From: Acetobacteraceae bacterium
GTDB taxonomy: Bacteria; Pseudomonadota; Alphaproteobacteria; Acetobacterales; Acetobacteraceae
Assembly: GCA_022842185.1 (NCBI GenBank)
Contig: JALHQB010000024.1
Coordinates: forward strand, 1-59,849
Length of the DNA stretch: 59,849 nt
Direction of reading: 5' to 3'
Made by a program: the position numbers and the translations under genes. Positions 9,900-18,641 of the stretch are shown piece by piece; position 1 is the stretch's first letter, and each line of letters begins with the position of its first letter. The notes under the pieces are model-generated. The model was not told where the DNA came from. It worked only from the letters and a program-made list of their open reading frames with translations, and searched no databases.

Positions 9900-11613
9900 C
9901 GGCCAGATCAAGCGCCGAGAGGCCCGCGCGGTCGGTCATCACCGCGCGACCATCCGGCAGCAGCGCCACGCTGCGGATATCCGCCGGCCACCCTGGTACG
10001 ACCTGCCAGCCGGTGCCGCCCATGCTGCGTTGCCAGGCCCGCTTCCGGTCCCACACCAGCACACGACCCGCCCCGGCGGTGATGGCGATCGGACCGTGCG
10101 CGCCCTCGGGCGTGACATCGGCCACGGCGCCGTCGAACCCGATGGCGAAGAGCTTCTCCTCGCTGGCGGCCAGCAGCACGGCGCCGTCACGCAGCAGCGT
10201 CGCCTCATGCAGCGCGACATCGCCAAGGCGGCGCACCGTGCCGTCGCTGCCGAGCACGGACAGGCCATGGCCCTCCATGCCCATCAGCAAGCCGCCGGCA
10301 TCCTGCTCGAAATGCAGCACTTCGATTGAGGCTGCAGCAAGGTTGGCGACCGGGGCCAGCTTGTCCGGGGCCTCGAGCGAGGCGGCGAACAGGCCCTGCT
10401 TGGTACCCATCCAGATCTTGCCGTCGCCGATCGCCAGGCTGCGGAACTCGCCATAATGGCGGCTGCCATGCGGCAGTTTTGGCTTGGCGTAGTCCCAGCG
10501 CCGGCCATTGTCGCGGCTGACGAACAAGCCACGCTGGCAGAGCAGGAAGTAGCGGCCATCCGGTGCGCGGGCGATACGCTCGGCATCGAGCACGTCCCAT
10601 TCGCCATCGGCCGGCGCCCAGCTGAGCCCACCATCCTCGCTGAGGAAGGTGCCGAAGGAACAGGTGGCGAGCACCGACATCCCATCCAGCTTGAACAGTC
10701 GCTTGCGCTTGCCGAGCACGCGCTCGGCGAACAGCCCCTGGGCGAGGTCCTGCATGCGCCAGGTCAGCGGGTCGAACAGGAAGGCCCCCTGCATGCCAGA
10801 CAGCAGGATGCCCTCGGGCAGCAGATGCGCCTGCTCGGCCTCCGCGATCATCGGGTGGAAGATCTCCGCCTTGCGGCGGCCGGGGCCGGCGATCTCGGCC
10901 TTGTCGCCATCGAATACCAGGACACCGCCATCCGGCAGCAGCTCGGCGCCCGACAGCGGGTGCTTCTTGTAGCCATGCGGCGTGACGCCGCGCGGCCGCG
11001 CGCCGCGCCAGCGCGTGACGATGCGCCGTGCATCGGCCGCCAGCACGACATCGCCGTAGTCGCCCATCTCCTCGACCGACCAGGTGACGCCGCCATCGAG
11101 GCTTTCGGCCAACGCCGGCCGCCGCGCGGCGCCCTGCTTCTTGACCGAGACGAGGATGCGCCCCGGTGCTTCCCACAGGCGGATGACCTCGAAGCCCGGC
11201 CCGCCGAGCAGGCGCGTCCAGCCTTCGCCCTCGCGCCCGAAGACGCCGGTCTTGGTGCCGAGCAGGATGCGGCCGGAAGCGGCGGAAGCGGCCGCCACCT
11301 TCTCGCCCGCGGGGCCGTCGCAGGCCGCCTCGATGCGCGCCGTGCCGTCGGCGAGCAGGATGCGCCCGCCCACCGCCAGCACCATGCCGCCCGGCGCGGG
11401 GCCGAGTGCGCGGACTTCGCCCGCCGGAAGGCCGGCGACAGGTGCGAGGGCGCCGCGGCGGTCCCAGCGACACAGCCCGTGCTGGGTCGCCAGGAAGAAG
11501 ATGTCTCCGATACGCAGCGAGGCCTTCACCTCGACGCGCGCGAAGGCTTCGAGATCCGCGCCGAACGGCGCGGCATCGCGCAGCGGCGTCGATGAATCGA
11601 CGATCATGTCCAT
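9889..11613 (-). CDS. BNR/Asp-box beta-propeller protein, function unknown
   Basis: This 574-residue protein of repeated short beta segments has at least three Asp-box motifs: SLDGGVTWS, SEDGGLSWA and SRDNGRRWD. Many propeller blades resemble GKIWMGTKQGLFAAS and GRILLGTKTGVFGRE. Such folds occur in sialidases, photosystem-II stability factors and two-component-type propellers. None of the catalytic residues of a sialidase can be assigned, so a binding or sensing role is more likely. There is no signal peptide or membrane helix, so it is predicted cytoplasmic. It lies between a TonB receptor (148 bases upstream) and an ABC-type membrane protein (11-base overlap), which suggests a shared uptake or export function. 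Confidence 0.65.
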   Translation of the reverse strand: MDMIVDSSTPLRDAAPFGADLEAFARVEVKASLRIGDIFFLATQHGLCRWDRRGALAPVAGLPAGEVRALGPAPGGMVLAVGGRILLADGTARIEAACDGPAGEKVAAASAASGRILLGTKTGVFGREGEGWTRLLGGPGFEVIRLWEAPGRILVSVKKQGAARRPALAESLDGGVTWSVEEMGDYGDVVLAADARRIVTRWRGARPRGVTPHGYKKHPLSGAELLPDGGVLVFDGDKAEIAGPGRRKAEIFHPMIAEAEQAHLLPEGILLSGMQGAFLFDPLTWRMQDLAQGLFAERVLGKRKRLFKLDGMSVLATCSFGTFLSEDGGLSWAPADGEWDVLDAERIARAPDGRYFLLCQRGLFVSRDNGRRWDYAKPKLPHGSRHYGEFRSLAIGDGKIWMGTKQGLFAASLEAPDKLAPVANLAAASIEVLHFEQDAGGLLMGMEGHGLSVLGSDGTVRRLGDVALHEATLLRDGAVLLAASEEKLFAIGFDGAVADVTPEGAHGPIAITAGAGRVLVWDRKRAWQRSMGGTGWQVVPGWPADIRSVALLPDGRAVMTDRAGLSALDLADVC

Positions 11614-11761
11614 GATGGAATTCCGATAGTGGCGACCGGGCCGCCTGCATGGCGGAGCGTGGCATCGATGGCCGCAAGGCCGGTCGCCGTCCCAGGGTTG
11701 CGTGGCGCATCCCCGCTGCCGAGGTAGCAGCAGGGGCGAAGGGCGGTCAACGGGGTTCGCA

Positions 11762-13969
11762 TCACATCGTGATCCGCACGCCGAGGAAGAAGGTGCGACC
11801 GGTGTCGATCACCGCCGTGCGCGACATCTGCCAGTTCGCGCTTTCCCATTCGTCGCGCGTCTGGTTCAGCAGGTTCTGCGCGGTGAAATACACGAAGAAG
11901 TTCGGCGCGACGCGCTGCTCGGCCCGGAAGTCGAGCATGGTGGTCGGGTTGATCTCCTTGTAGCGCTGCGTGCCGGCGCCGTCGTAGCTGCGGATGATAC
12001 GGGTCGAGGTGTAGGTTGCGTTCAAGCCGATGGTGGTGCCCATCGCCGGATCGGCCCAGTCCACGCCGACATTCCCGACGAATCGCGGCACTTCGCTGAA
12101 GCGGCGCGGGCCGGTCGCCGGGTCGTCTACCCGGCTGTCGAGGAAGGTCTGGTTGAACCGGAAGGTCAGCGGCGCGAGTTCGTCGATGCCGGTCAGCGCG
12201 CCATTGATGCGCTGTTCCAGCTCGACGCCCTGCACGCGGCCATCGCCGACATTCTGGTACCTGAACAGATTGGTCGCGTATTCCTCCGCCTCGATCACGT
12301 CGGTGATGTTGCGACGGAACAGGTTGACCGAGAGGAAGACTTCCGGCGTCGCGTATTCGGCACCGACATCATAGGCCCAGGCGCGCGCCGGTTCGAGTTC
12401 GGGATTGCCGTAGTAGCTGCGTGGCCCACGGATGGTCAGGCCCGGCGCGATCTGGTCGAGCTGCGGCCGGTTCACCTGCCGGCTCACCGCGGCGCGTACG
12501 GAGAATGTGTCGGTCACGCGAAACACCAGCGGCAGGGACGGCATCAGATCCGTCTCGGATGGCGTGGACTGCCCGAGCGAGCCATTGAGAGTGGCCTGCA
12601 CATGTTCGAGCCGCAGGCCAGGCGTCAGGATGAGGCGCCCGAAGACAATGCGGTCCTGCACGAAGGTCGCGAGATATGTCTCGCGCGCTGTGTAGTCCGC
12701 GATGCCCGAGCGGAGGAGGTTGGCCGCCGTCTGCGTCACGCGGCCCTGCGCATCGACGGTCGAGACGGTGCCGTCGCTGGTTCGGTCGAGGCTGCGGATC
12801 TGTACGCCGCCGCGCAGTTCATGGCCGGTGAGCCAGGTGGGTGACCAGGCGAGGCGGGCGGCGAAGTCGAATTGCCGATCCTCGATCGTGCTCGCTTCCT
12901 GCGCGCCGGAGGAGAACACCCCGCTCGGCGTCTGCTCGATGGTCGTGTTCTCGCTCTCGAAATGCGCGATGGCGATGTTCGCATCGACCTCGAGCCGCAG
13001 TTCTGGGCTGATCGTCTGGGCCAGCGTGCCGCCGATGCCACCAACCGTCAGCCGTTCCTCGCCGTCGCCCCAGATCATGGCGTTGAGCTGCTGCGTCAGC
13101 CGGCGGTAGGTGCCGCGATAGCGGCCATTGTCGAGCGTCTCGTCGAACAGGTATGGCCGCAGCGTCAGCTGCCCGCCTTCCCACTGCCACCCAAGTTGCA
13201 CGAAACCATCGATGTTGAGGTTGTTCTTGGGTTCGCGTTCATCGACGATCGTCCCCGCCCCACCGGGCCCGCCCATGAAGGTGAATTCGCTGAAATCCTT
13301 GTCCTTCTCGATCTGCCGACGGTCGAGGCTGATGGCGCCGAGCACCCCGAAACCGTCGCTGAAGCGACGGGCCATCAGGCCGCTCGCGGTGAAATGCTGG
13401 CCGTCATAGAGCGTGTCGCGCCCGCCGAAGGCGGCGCGGACCTCGGTGGCGTCGGTGGGCGGCAGCGCGCGCAGCCGCAATGAGATGCGCCCGCCGATGC
13501 CATCTGCCTCGGTCGCCGCATCCGGGTTGCGGATGATCGCCACCTCGTCGAGCAGGAAGCCCGGGATGTTCATCAACTGGAAGGAACGGCCTTGCGCCGC
13601 GCCGGGCAGTTGCACGCCGTTGATCTGCACACGGGTGTATTCGGGCGTCAGGCCGCGCAGGCCGAAGCTGTTCGCTTCGCCCGGCGGACCCGAGACGACC
13701 ACGCCGGGAAGGCGTGGGACGATGTCGCTCGCGCGTTCGCTGGGCAATTGGTCGAAGACCGCGCGCGGCAGCCGAACGGCGGGCACTTCTTCGGACAGGC
13801 GGGCCGCTTCGGGCGCGGGATGCGCGGCCTGGATGTCGAGGGTCGGCAAGTCGACCGACTGTCCGAGGGCGGCACAGGACAACATGGTGAGCGGCAGGGC
13901 GGCGACGGTCAGCCGCGCACGCGAATCAACCGTCTCGCCCGAGCGGGCGACAACAGAGCAGGTCTCCAT
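11762..13969 (-). CDS. TonB-dependent outer-membrane receptor
   Basis: This 735-residue outer-membrane receptor is for energised uptake of a chelate or other small ligand. A signal-peptide-like stretch (about 20-37, ending SCAALGQS) is followed by a plug domain (about 50-160) with RASDIVPRLPGVVVSG, FGLRGLTPEYTRVQINGVQL and the NPDAATEADGIGG region, then a long beta-barrel with the conserved NPELEPARAWAYDVGAEY block. The barrel ends FFLGVRITM rather than in the usual C-terminal Phe or Trp. The N-terminus before the signal peptide is long, so the true start may be internal. A Fur-like sequence lies about 93 bases upstream, suggesting iron regulation. The ligand is not evident. Confidence 0.88.
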   Translation of the reverse strand: METCSVVARSGETVDSRARLTVAALPLTMLSCAALGQSVDLPTLDIQAAHPAPEAARLSEEVPAVRLPRAVFDQLPSERASDIVPRLPGVVVSGPPGEANSFGLRGLTPEYTRVQINGVQLPGAAQGRSFQLMNIPGFLLDEVAIIRNPDAATEADGIGGRISLRLRALPPTDATEVRAAFGGRDTLYDGQHFTASGLMARRFSDGFGVLGAISLDRRQIEKDKDFSEFTFMGGPGGAGTIVDEREPKNNLNIDGFVQLGWQWEGGQLTLRPYLFDETLDNGRYRGTYRRLTQQLNAMIWGDGEERLTVGGIGGTLAQTISPELRLEVDANIAIAHFESENTTIEQTPSGVFSSGAQEASTIEDRQFDFAARLAWSPTWLTGHELRGGVQIRSLDRTSDGTVSTVDAQGRVTQTAANLLRSGIADYTARETYLATFVQDRIVFGRLILTPGLRLEHVQATLNGSLGQSTPSETDLMPSLPLVFRVTDTFSVRAAVSRQVNRPQLDQIAPGLTIRGPRSYYGNPELEPARAWAYDVGAEYATPEVFLSVNLFRRNITDVIEAEEYATNLFRYQNVGDGRVQGVELEQRINGALTGIDELAPLTFRFNQTFLDSRVDDPATGPRRFSEVPRFVGNVGVDWADPAMGTTIGLNATYTSTRIIRSYDGAGTQRYKEINPTTMLDFRAEQRVAPNFFVYFTAQNLLNQTRDEWESANWQMSRTAVIDTGRTFFLGVRITM

Positions 13970-14061
13970 CGTGGATTGGGTATCCCAGGGCGCCGCGCAT
14001 GGCGGCGCGGCGAGAGTTCAGGGTCGCGGACTGCGTCCCCGCCGCGATACTGGCGTGCTTC

Positions 14062-14080
14062 GCGAATGATAGTCAATCGC
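14062..14080. promoter_or_regulatory. Fur-box-like sequence upstream of the TonB receptor
   Basis: GCGAATGATAGTCAATCGC matches 13 of 19 positions of the classical Fur box GATAATGATAATCATTATC (counted by eye). It lies in a locally AT-richer stretch, 93 bases before the receptor start. Alphaproteobacteria also use Irr or Mur with different boxes, so iron regulation is an inference. Confidence 0.45.
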
Positions 14081-14874
14081 ATTTGAAAGCAACGGCGCGG
14101 CCCGATCCTGCGGCAGTGCATGGCTCCTCCGCCGCGGCCATCGCTTGGCTTGGCGATGCTACGGAGCGAATGGTGGTGGGTGTCGAACCCGAGCCCGGCA
14201 ATGACGAACCTCTCCGGCAGTCACTGCGTGATCCTCAGTGCGTGATCCTGAGAGAGGCCGCGAAGCACGAAGCGCTACGCGCCACCCTGCCGGCCAAGCG
14301 GCCTGTCGCCGCACCAAATACGGTCCATTTCATTCTGTCATCGAGAAGATGACAGATGAGGTCGTCGCCACACCTCGCGCGTTTGTCGGCCGGGGTCGGC
14401 GGCAGGATCGTGACAGTGCGTGTAATGCGCAGCGCATCACCGATGCGGGCTTGCGGGCGATCACCCGAAACGGGCCGCCACGCACTGCGCTGTTCCCCGT
14501 CGAGAACTATGAGCGCCTCCCGCCCCACAACCGCGAGGGATGCGCAGCGTGGACATGCCGCAGAACCTGGCCACGGTGATCGTGGAGGCCGAGCCGCCAG
14601 AGCAGGGCAAGCGGTTCCAGAGCCCGTCCGGAAGCGGAATCAGTGGTGATTCGATGATGGCTCGACGCGGCGCTCCAGCGCAGGGATGGCGCCCGTGGAC
14701 TCGCCGCACCACCCGGCGTGGCCACCGACGGCGCCGCCGAGGGTCAGCAGCAGCAATCAGCAATGCCTCGTCATGGGCCAGGACGGCAAGCGGCGCGAAA
14801 CGTCGCGACCCGGCAAGCGATGCGGGTCGACGCGCCCATCACAGCCGCGCCAGATGTCACCCCACCCGTCTTCC
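14081..14874. other. 794-base stretch with no recognisable gene
   Basis: Several short frames cross this region on both strands, but none shows the codon bias of neighbouring genes, a recognisable motif or a convincing start. The only structure I see is a perfect 11-bp direct repeat TGCGTGATCCT at 14225-14235 and 14239-14249. It may be decayed coding DNA between the iron-uptake genes and the catabolic region. Confidence 0.5.
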
Positions 14875-15879
14875 TCAGCCGTCGATCCGGATGCCGGCCG
14901 TCGTGATCACGCGGCGCCAGCGATCCACGTCGAAGCGGATGAACTGGTCGAGTTCCTCCGGCGTCTGCGTCATCGGCGAAAGTCCGAACTGCGCCATGCG
15001 CGCCGCGAAATCCGGCTGGCGGGTGACCGCCGATACGGCTTCGGCAAGTTTCTGGCGGATCGGCGCCGGCAGCCCGGCCGGGCCCATGATCGCAATCCAG
15101 CCGTAGAAGTCGTAGTCCGGCACGCCCTGCTCCGCGATCGGCTTGATGTCCGGCACGAAGGACGAGGGGCTCTTCGACGTCACGCCCAACGCGCGCAAAC
15201 GCCCCGCGCGCACGAGATCGGTCGTCGCCGACAGCGTATCCGAAGCAAGCTGGATCTGGCCGGCGAGCAGATCGTTCATCGCTGCCGCCGAACCGCGATA
15301 GGGCGCGTGCGTCAGATCCACGCCCGTCAGAGTCTGGAACAGCGCCATGGCGAGGTGCTGGGTCGATCCATTGCCGGAGGAGCCATAGAAGATTCGCCCG
15401 GGATTGGCCCGCGCATAGGCAATCAGCTCCTGGATGTCGTTCACCGGCAAGGAGGGATGCACGACGAACAGATGCGCGCCGATCGCGACCGAACCGATCT
15501 GCGTGAAGTCACGCACAGGGTTGTAGGGAAGGTTCGGATAAAGGCTCGGCGCGATTGTCAGCGGCCCGGCATTGGCGATGCCGATTGTGTAGCCGTCGGG
15601 CGCGCTGCGTGCGATGAATTCGGTGCCGATCGTACCGCCGGCGCCGCCGCGATTGTCGATCACCACCGGCTGGCCGAGGATAGGCATCATCCGGTCCGCG
15701 ACGAAGCGCGCCACGAGGTCGGAGACGTTGCCTGGCGGATAGGCGACGACGAGACGGATCGGGCGGCTCGGGAACGTGTTGTTCTGCGCAATGGCGGGCA
15801 GCGATACGGCGCCGCCCAGAAGCGCCGCGGCGCCCTTCAGAGCCTGGCGACGGCCGGCTCTCATCCTCGATTCGGTCAT
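14875..15879 (-). CDS. Bug/TctC-family periplasmic solute-binding receptor
   Basis: This 334-residue periplasmic receptor is of the tripartite tricarboxylate transporter type. The N-terminus has a twin-arginine-like signal (RAGRRQALKGAAALLGGA, cleavage after SLPAIAQ). It then shows the typical Bug order: PIRLVVAYPPGN, GQPVVIDNRGGAGGTIG, DGYTIGIANAGP and HAPYRGSAAAMNDLLAGQI. The ATG at 15879 has AGGAG seven bases upstream; a longer frame to 16026 adds implausible sequence. No TctA/TctB membrane partners are in the window, as is common for these receptors. It is divergent from a GntR regulator gene, which may control it. The ligand, probably a carboxylate, is unknown. Confidence 0.88.
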   Translation of the reverse strand: MTESRMRAGRRQALKGAAALLGGAVSLPAIAQNNTFPSRPIRLVVAYPPGNVSDLVARFVADRMMPILGQPVVIDNRGGAGGTIGTEFIARSAPDGYTIGIANAGPLTIAPSLYPNLPYNPVRDFTQIGSVAIGAHLFVVHPSLPVNDIQELIAYARANPGRIFYGSSGNGSTQHLAMALFQTLTGVDLTHAPYRGSAAAMNDLLAGQIQLASDTLSATTDLVRAGRLRALGVTSKSPSSFVPDIKPIAEQGVPDYDFYGWIAIMGPAGLPAPIRQKLAEAVSAVTRQPDFAARMAQFGLSPMTQTPEELDQFIRFDVDRWRRVITTAGIRIDG

Positions 15880-16035
15880 TGGAGTCTCCTGAATTGGCCG
15901 TGGCATTTGGCCGGCGCTCCCTGCGCGTGCTTCGCCGCGCATTGCGCCGGACCCGATGGCTGCGCGACCGAAATCGTCGGTTCCGTCCGGCCTACGGATC
16001 AGGCGTTGGCGCAAGGGTAGGATCAAGGCAAAAAG

Positions 16036-16064
16036 TTGACAAGCATGTTTGCAGTTTGTAGGAC
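16036..16064 (+). promoter_or_regulatory. Candidate promoter of the GntR regulator gene
   Basis: TTGACA at 16036-16041 and TAGGAC at 16059-16064 are separated by 17 bases. The -35 is perfect and the -10 is weak. The inverted repeat at 16053-16069 overlaps the -10, as expected for an autorepressed promoter. Confidence 0.4.
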
Positions 16065-16069
16065 AAACT
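16053..16069. promoter_or_regulatory. FadR-type GntR operator, site 1
   Basis: AGTTTGT-AGG-ACAAACT is a perfect 7-3-7 inverted repeat in the intergenic region between the Bug receptor and the GntR gene. It contains TTGTAGGACAA, which fits the TnGTnnnACnA operator pattern of the FadR subfamily of GntR regulators. It overlaps the proposed -10 box of the regulator gene. Confidence 0.7.
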
Positions 16070-16120
16070 TACGTTGAACGCGGCATATGAGTCTCCCGGG
16101 CAATCGGCTAAGGAGCTTCC

Positions 16121-16867
16121 ATGGACGGACCGGACGATCAGCTCGACGGCATGAACGACGATTCCATGCTCGTTGCCGGGCAGGCGGTCAGCCTGCGCTC
16201 GCTGGTGGCGGATCGCCTGCGCCTTGCCATCATCACGGGCCGCTTCCGCCCGGGCCAGCAGCTTCGCGAACGTGAACTCTGCGAACTGACCGGCGTCAGC
16301 CGCCCGTCGCTGCGCGAGGCGCTGCGTGCGCTGGAGGCAGAGGGGCTGATCTCGACCATGCCGCATCGCGGGCCCGTCGTCGCCGCCCTGACGCCGGACG
16401 AGGTCGATCATCTCTATGCGCTGCGCCGCGTGCTCGAAAGCTTCGCCGCGCGCGAGTTCGCCCGGCTTCGCCGTCCCGACGACATCGCCGCGCTCAAGGC
16501 CACGATGAAGCGGCTTGATGACCTGCGGGACAGCGGGACGCCGCTCGATCTGCTCGAAGCCGGCAGTGCCTACTACCGCGCTGTGGCCTCGGGCAGCGGC
16601 AACCCGTATTTGGCGCAGAACCTCCAGGCGTTGCACAACCGCATCGCGCTGATCCGCTTCATCTCGCTGCATGAACGCAACCGCAATCGTCTGACCTTCG
16701 CGGCGCTGCGCACCATGATGAAGGCGATCATCGCCGGGGACGAAGCACTGACCGAACAGCTCTGGACCGAGCATCTGGCCGCGATCGGCACGCGCGCGCG
16801 CGGCATCGTGGAGGCCGGATACCGCCTGCCCGGCACCGGGGACAGATCGACCCCCTCCGCCGCCTGA
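16121..16867 (+). CDS. GntR-family transcriptional regulator, FadR/FCD subfamily
   Basis: This 248-residue DNA-binding regulator has an N-terminal winged helix (about 27-90) containing GRFRPGQQLRERELCELTG, VSRPSLREALRALEAEGLI and the wing MPHRGPVV. An all-helical FCD ligand-binding domain follows (about 98-230). Subfamily members bind organic acids and usually repress catabolic operons. A strong AAGGAGCTTCC ribosome-binding site precedes the ATG. It is divergent from the Bug receptor and followed, after 47 bases, by an M28-type hydrolase. Two inverted repeats of matching type (16053 and 22030) suggest its targets. Confidence 0.92.
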   Translation: MDGPDDQLDGMNDDSMLVAGQAVSLRSLVADRLRLAIITGRFRPGQQLRERELCELTGVSRPSLREALRALEAEGLISTMPHRGPVVAALTPDEVDHLYALRRVLESFAAREFARLRRPDDIAALKATMKRLDDLRDSGTPLDLLEAGSAYYRAVASGSGNPYLAQNLQALHNRIALIRFISLHERNRNRLTFAALRTMMKAIIAGDEALTEQLWTEHLAAIGTRARGIVEAGYRLPGTGDRSTPSAA

Positions 16868-16914
16868 CCCGACACCGGCCTGGCGCCGGACCGACTGCCC
16901 CAAGGAGACACAGC

Positions 16915-18597
16915 ATGACCAACACCGTGGCGAGCGCGACGCGCGCCGTGGCGACCGATCGCGTGGACGCGGCGGAGATGATGCGCCACCTGACGCATAT
17001 CGCGCGCTATGTGAAGCTCAGCGGCACAGCTGAAGAAGCCGAGAGCCTCGCGTATATCCGCCAGGTCATGGATGGCTACGGCTACGCCACCACGCTGATC
17101 GAACACGACGCCTATATCAGCCTGCCCGGCGCGGCGCGGGTGATGGCCGGCAACAGCGAACTGAAAGCCATCACGCATTCGATGTCGCAGTCCTCCCCCA
17201 CCGATGGCGTGACCGGGCGGCTTGTCTATGTCGGTGAGGGCAGCGAAGCGGATTTCGTCGGCAAGGATGTGCGTGGCTGCATCGTGCTCGCCGAGGGGAT
17301 TGCGACGCCACCAGTGGCGCTGCGCGCCTCGCGCGCCGGTGCAGTTGGTCAGTTGCACATCAGTCCGCACGAGCATCTGCACGAGATGTGCCTGTCCCCC
17401 GTCTGGGGCAATCCATCGGATCAGACGGCGGCGAACCTGCCGACGACGGTTGCCTGCACTGTGTCGGACGTGGATGGCGGCGCGCTGCGCGATGCGCTGT
17501 CACGCGGTGAATCACCCGCCGTGACGCTGTTCGCCGAGGTCGATACCGGCTGGCGCAAGACGCCGATCCTGGTCGCCGATCTGCCGACCCATCCCGCGGC
17601 GGCGGATGAACCCTTCATCCTGTTCTCCGGCCATCACGACACCTGGTACCACGGGGTCATGGACAACGGCACCGCCAACATCACGATGATGGAAGTGGCG
17701 CGGCTCTGCGCGCAGTCGCGTGACGCGTGGCGGCGCGGCCTGCGGCTGTGCTTCTGGTCGGGCCATTCCCACGGCCGCTATTCCAGCTCGGCCTTCTATG
17801 CCGACACGCATTGGGATGAGCTCGAGCGCCGCTGCGCCGTGCATGTGAATATCGACAGTGTCGGGGCCGCGGGGGCCAGCATCCTGTCCGAAGCACCGAC
17901 CGCGATCGAACTGACGGCACTCGCGGCCGATGTCATCGCGAGGCAGTCGGGCCAGACGCTGCGCGCCAAGCGCATCGGCCGCGGTGGCGACGAGAGCTTC
18001 TGGGGCATCGGCATCCCGGCAATGTTCATGGCCTTCAGCGAGCAGGCGCCGGGCAAGGTGAAGCTGCGCCATGCGCTCGGCTGGTGGTGGCACACACCTG
18101 GCGACCTGCTGGACAAGATCGATCCGGAGAATCTGGCGCGCGATGCGCGCATCTATCTTGAGATCGTCGATCGCCTGCTGACGGATGAGGTGCTGCCGAT
18201 CGACCATGGGGCGCAGATCGCCGCGCTGCGGGCGGAACTCGGCACGCTGGGCGGGACGGTGGCGCACGGGCTTACGCTGGAGTCGCTCGACGCTGCGGCG
18301 GGCGCGGTGCAGGAGGCGCTGTCCCGTGCGCGCGCAGGCTGGCCGGCGAAACGCCTGAACGGCGCGATGATCCGCATGTCTCGCGCGCTCGTGCCGCTCG
18401 ACTACACGCGCGGCGATCGCTTCGCACACGACGCCGCCATGCCGCTGCCGGCCTGGCCGGTACTGGATCCGCTGCGGCGCCTGGCAGCCGCCACGCCCGA
18501 CACGGATGAGGCAAGGCTGCTGGCCGTTTCGGCACGGCAGGCACGCAACCGCGTCGCGTATGCGCTGCGGGAGGCGATGGCGGCGCTGGCTGAATGA
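16915..18597 (+). CDS. M28-like metallopeptidase-family protein lacking the usual Glu pair
   Basis: This 560-residue protein has an M28 (aminopeptidase Y/PSMA-like) fold split by a PA-like insert. A first zinc-ligand block SGHHDTWYHGVMDNGTAN (about residue 240) supplies His and bridging Asp. A late block HALGWWWHTPGDLLDKID supplies the terminal His. Where M28 enzymes have an Asp/Glu-Glu pair (as in DAEEFGLLGS), this sequence has WSGHSHGRYSSS, so the general-base Glu seems absent or replaced. An AAGGAGA ribosome-binding site precedes the ATG. There is no signal peptide. It could be an amidohydrolase with altered metal chemistry or a non-catalytic homologue. Confidence 0.75.
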   Translation: MTNTVASATRAVATDRVDAAEMMRHLTHIARYVKLSGTAEEAESLAYIRQVMDGYGYATTLIEHDAYISLPGAARVMAGNSELKAITHSMSQSSPTDGVTGRLVYVGEGSEADFVGKDVRGCIVLAEGIATPPVALRASRAGAVGQLHISPHEHLHEMCLSPVWGNPSDQTAANLPTTVACTVSDVDGGALRDALSRGESPAVTLFAEVDTGWRKTPILVADLPTHPAAADEPFILFSGHHDTWYHGVMDNGTANITMMEVARLCAQSRDAWRRGLRLCFWSGHSHGRYSSSAFYADTHWDELERRCAVHVNIDSVGAAGASILSEAPTAIELTALAADVIARQSGQTLRAKRIGRGGDESFWGIGIPAMFMAFSEQAPGKVKLRHALGWWWHTPGDLLDKIDPENLARDARIYLEIVDRLLTDEVLPIDHGAQIAALRAELGTLGGTVAHGLTLESLDAAAGAVQEALSRARAGWPAKRLNGAMIRMSRALVPLDYTRGDRFAHDAAMPLPAWPVLDPLRRLAAATPDTDEARLLAVSARQARNRVAYALREAMAALAE

Positions 18598-18603
18598 CGA
18601 CCG

Positions 18604-18631
18604 CCGGGGGGGGGTAGGTTCCGCCCCCCGG
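18604..18631. terminator. Bidirectional terminator-like hairpin between convergent genes
   Basis: CCGGGGGGGGG (18604-18614) and CCGCCCCCCGG (18621-18631) form an 11-bp stem with one mismatch and loop TAGGTT. It lies exactly between the converging ends of the M28-like gene and the M20 gene. There is no U-tract, so it may work as an attenuating structure rather than a classical terminator. Confidence 0.6.
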
Positions 18632-18641
18632 GGTCACCCGA

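Noticed and set aside
14235..14763. Short frames on both strands in the 14.1-14.9 kb gap
   Set aside because: No motif, weak codon bias and overlapping alternatives on both strands; not enough to call a gene.
15880..16026. Upstream start for the Bug receptor at 16026
   Set aside because: The extra 49 residues precede the signal peptide and lack coding character; AGGAG lies in front of the ATG at 15879.
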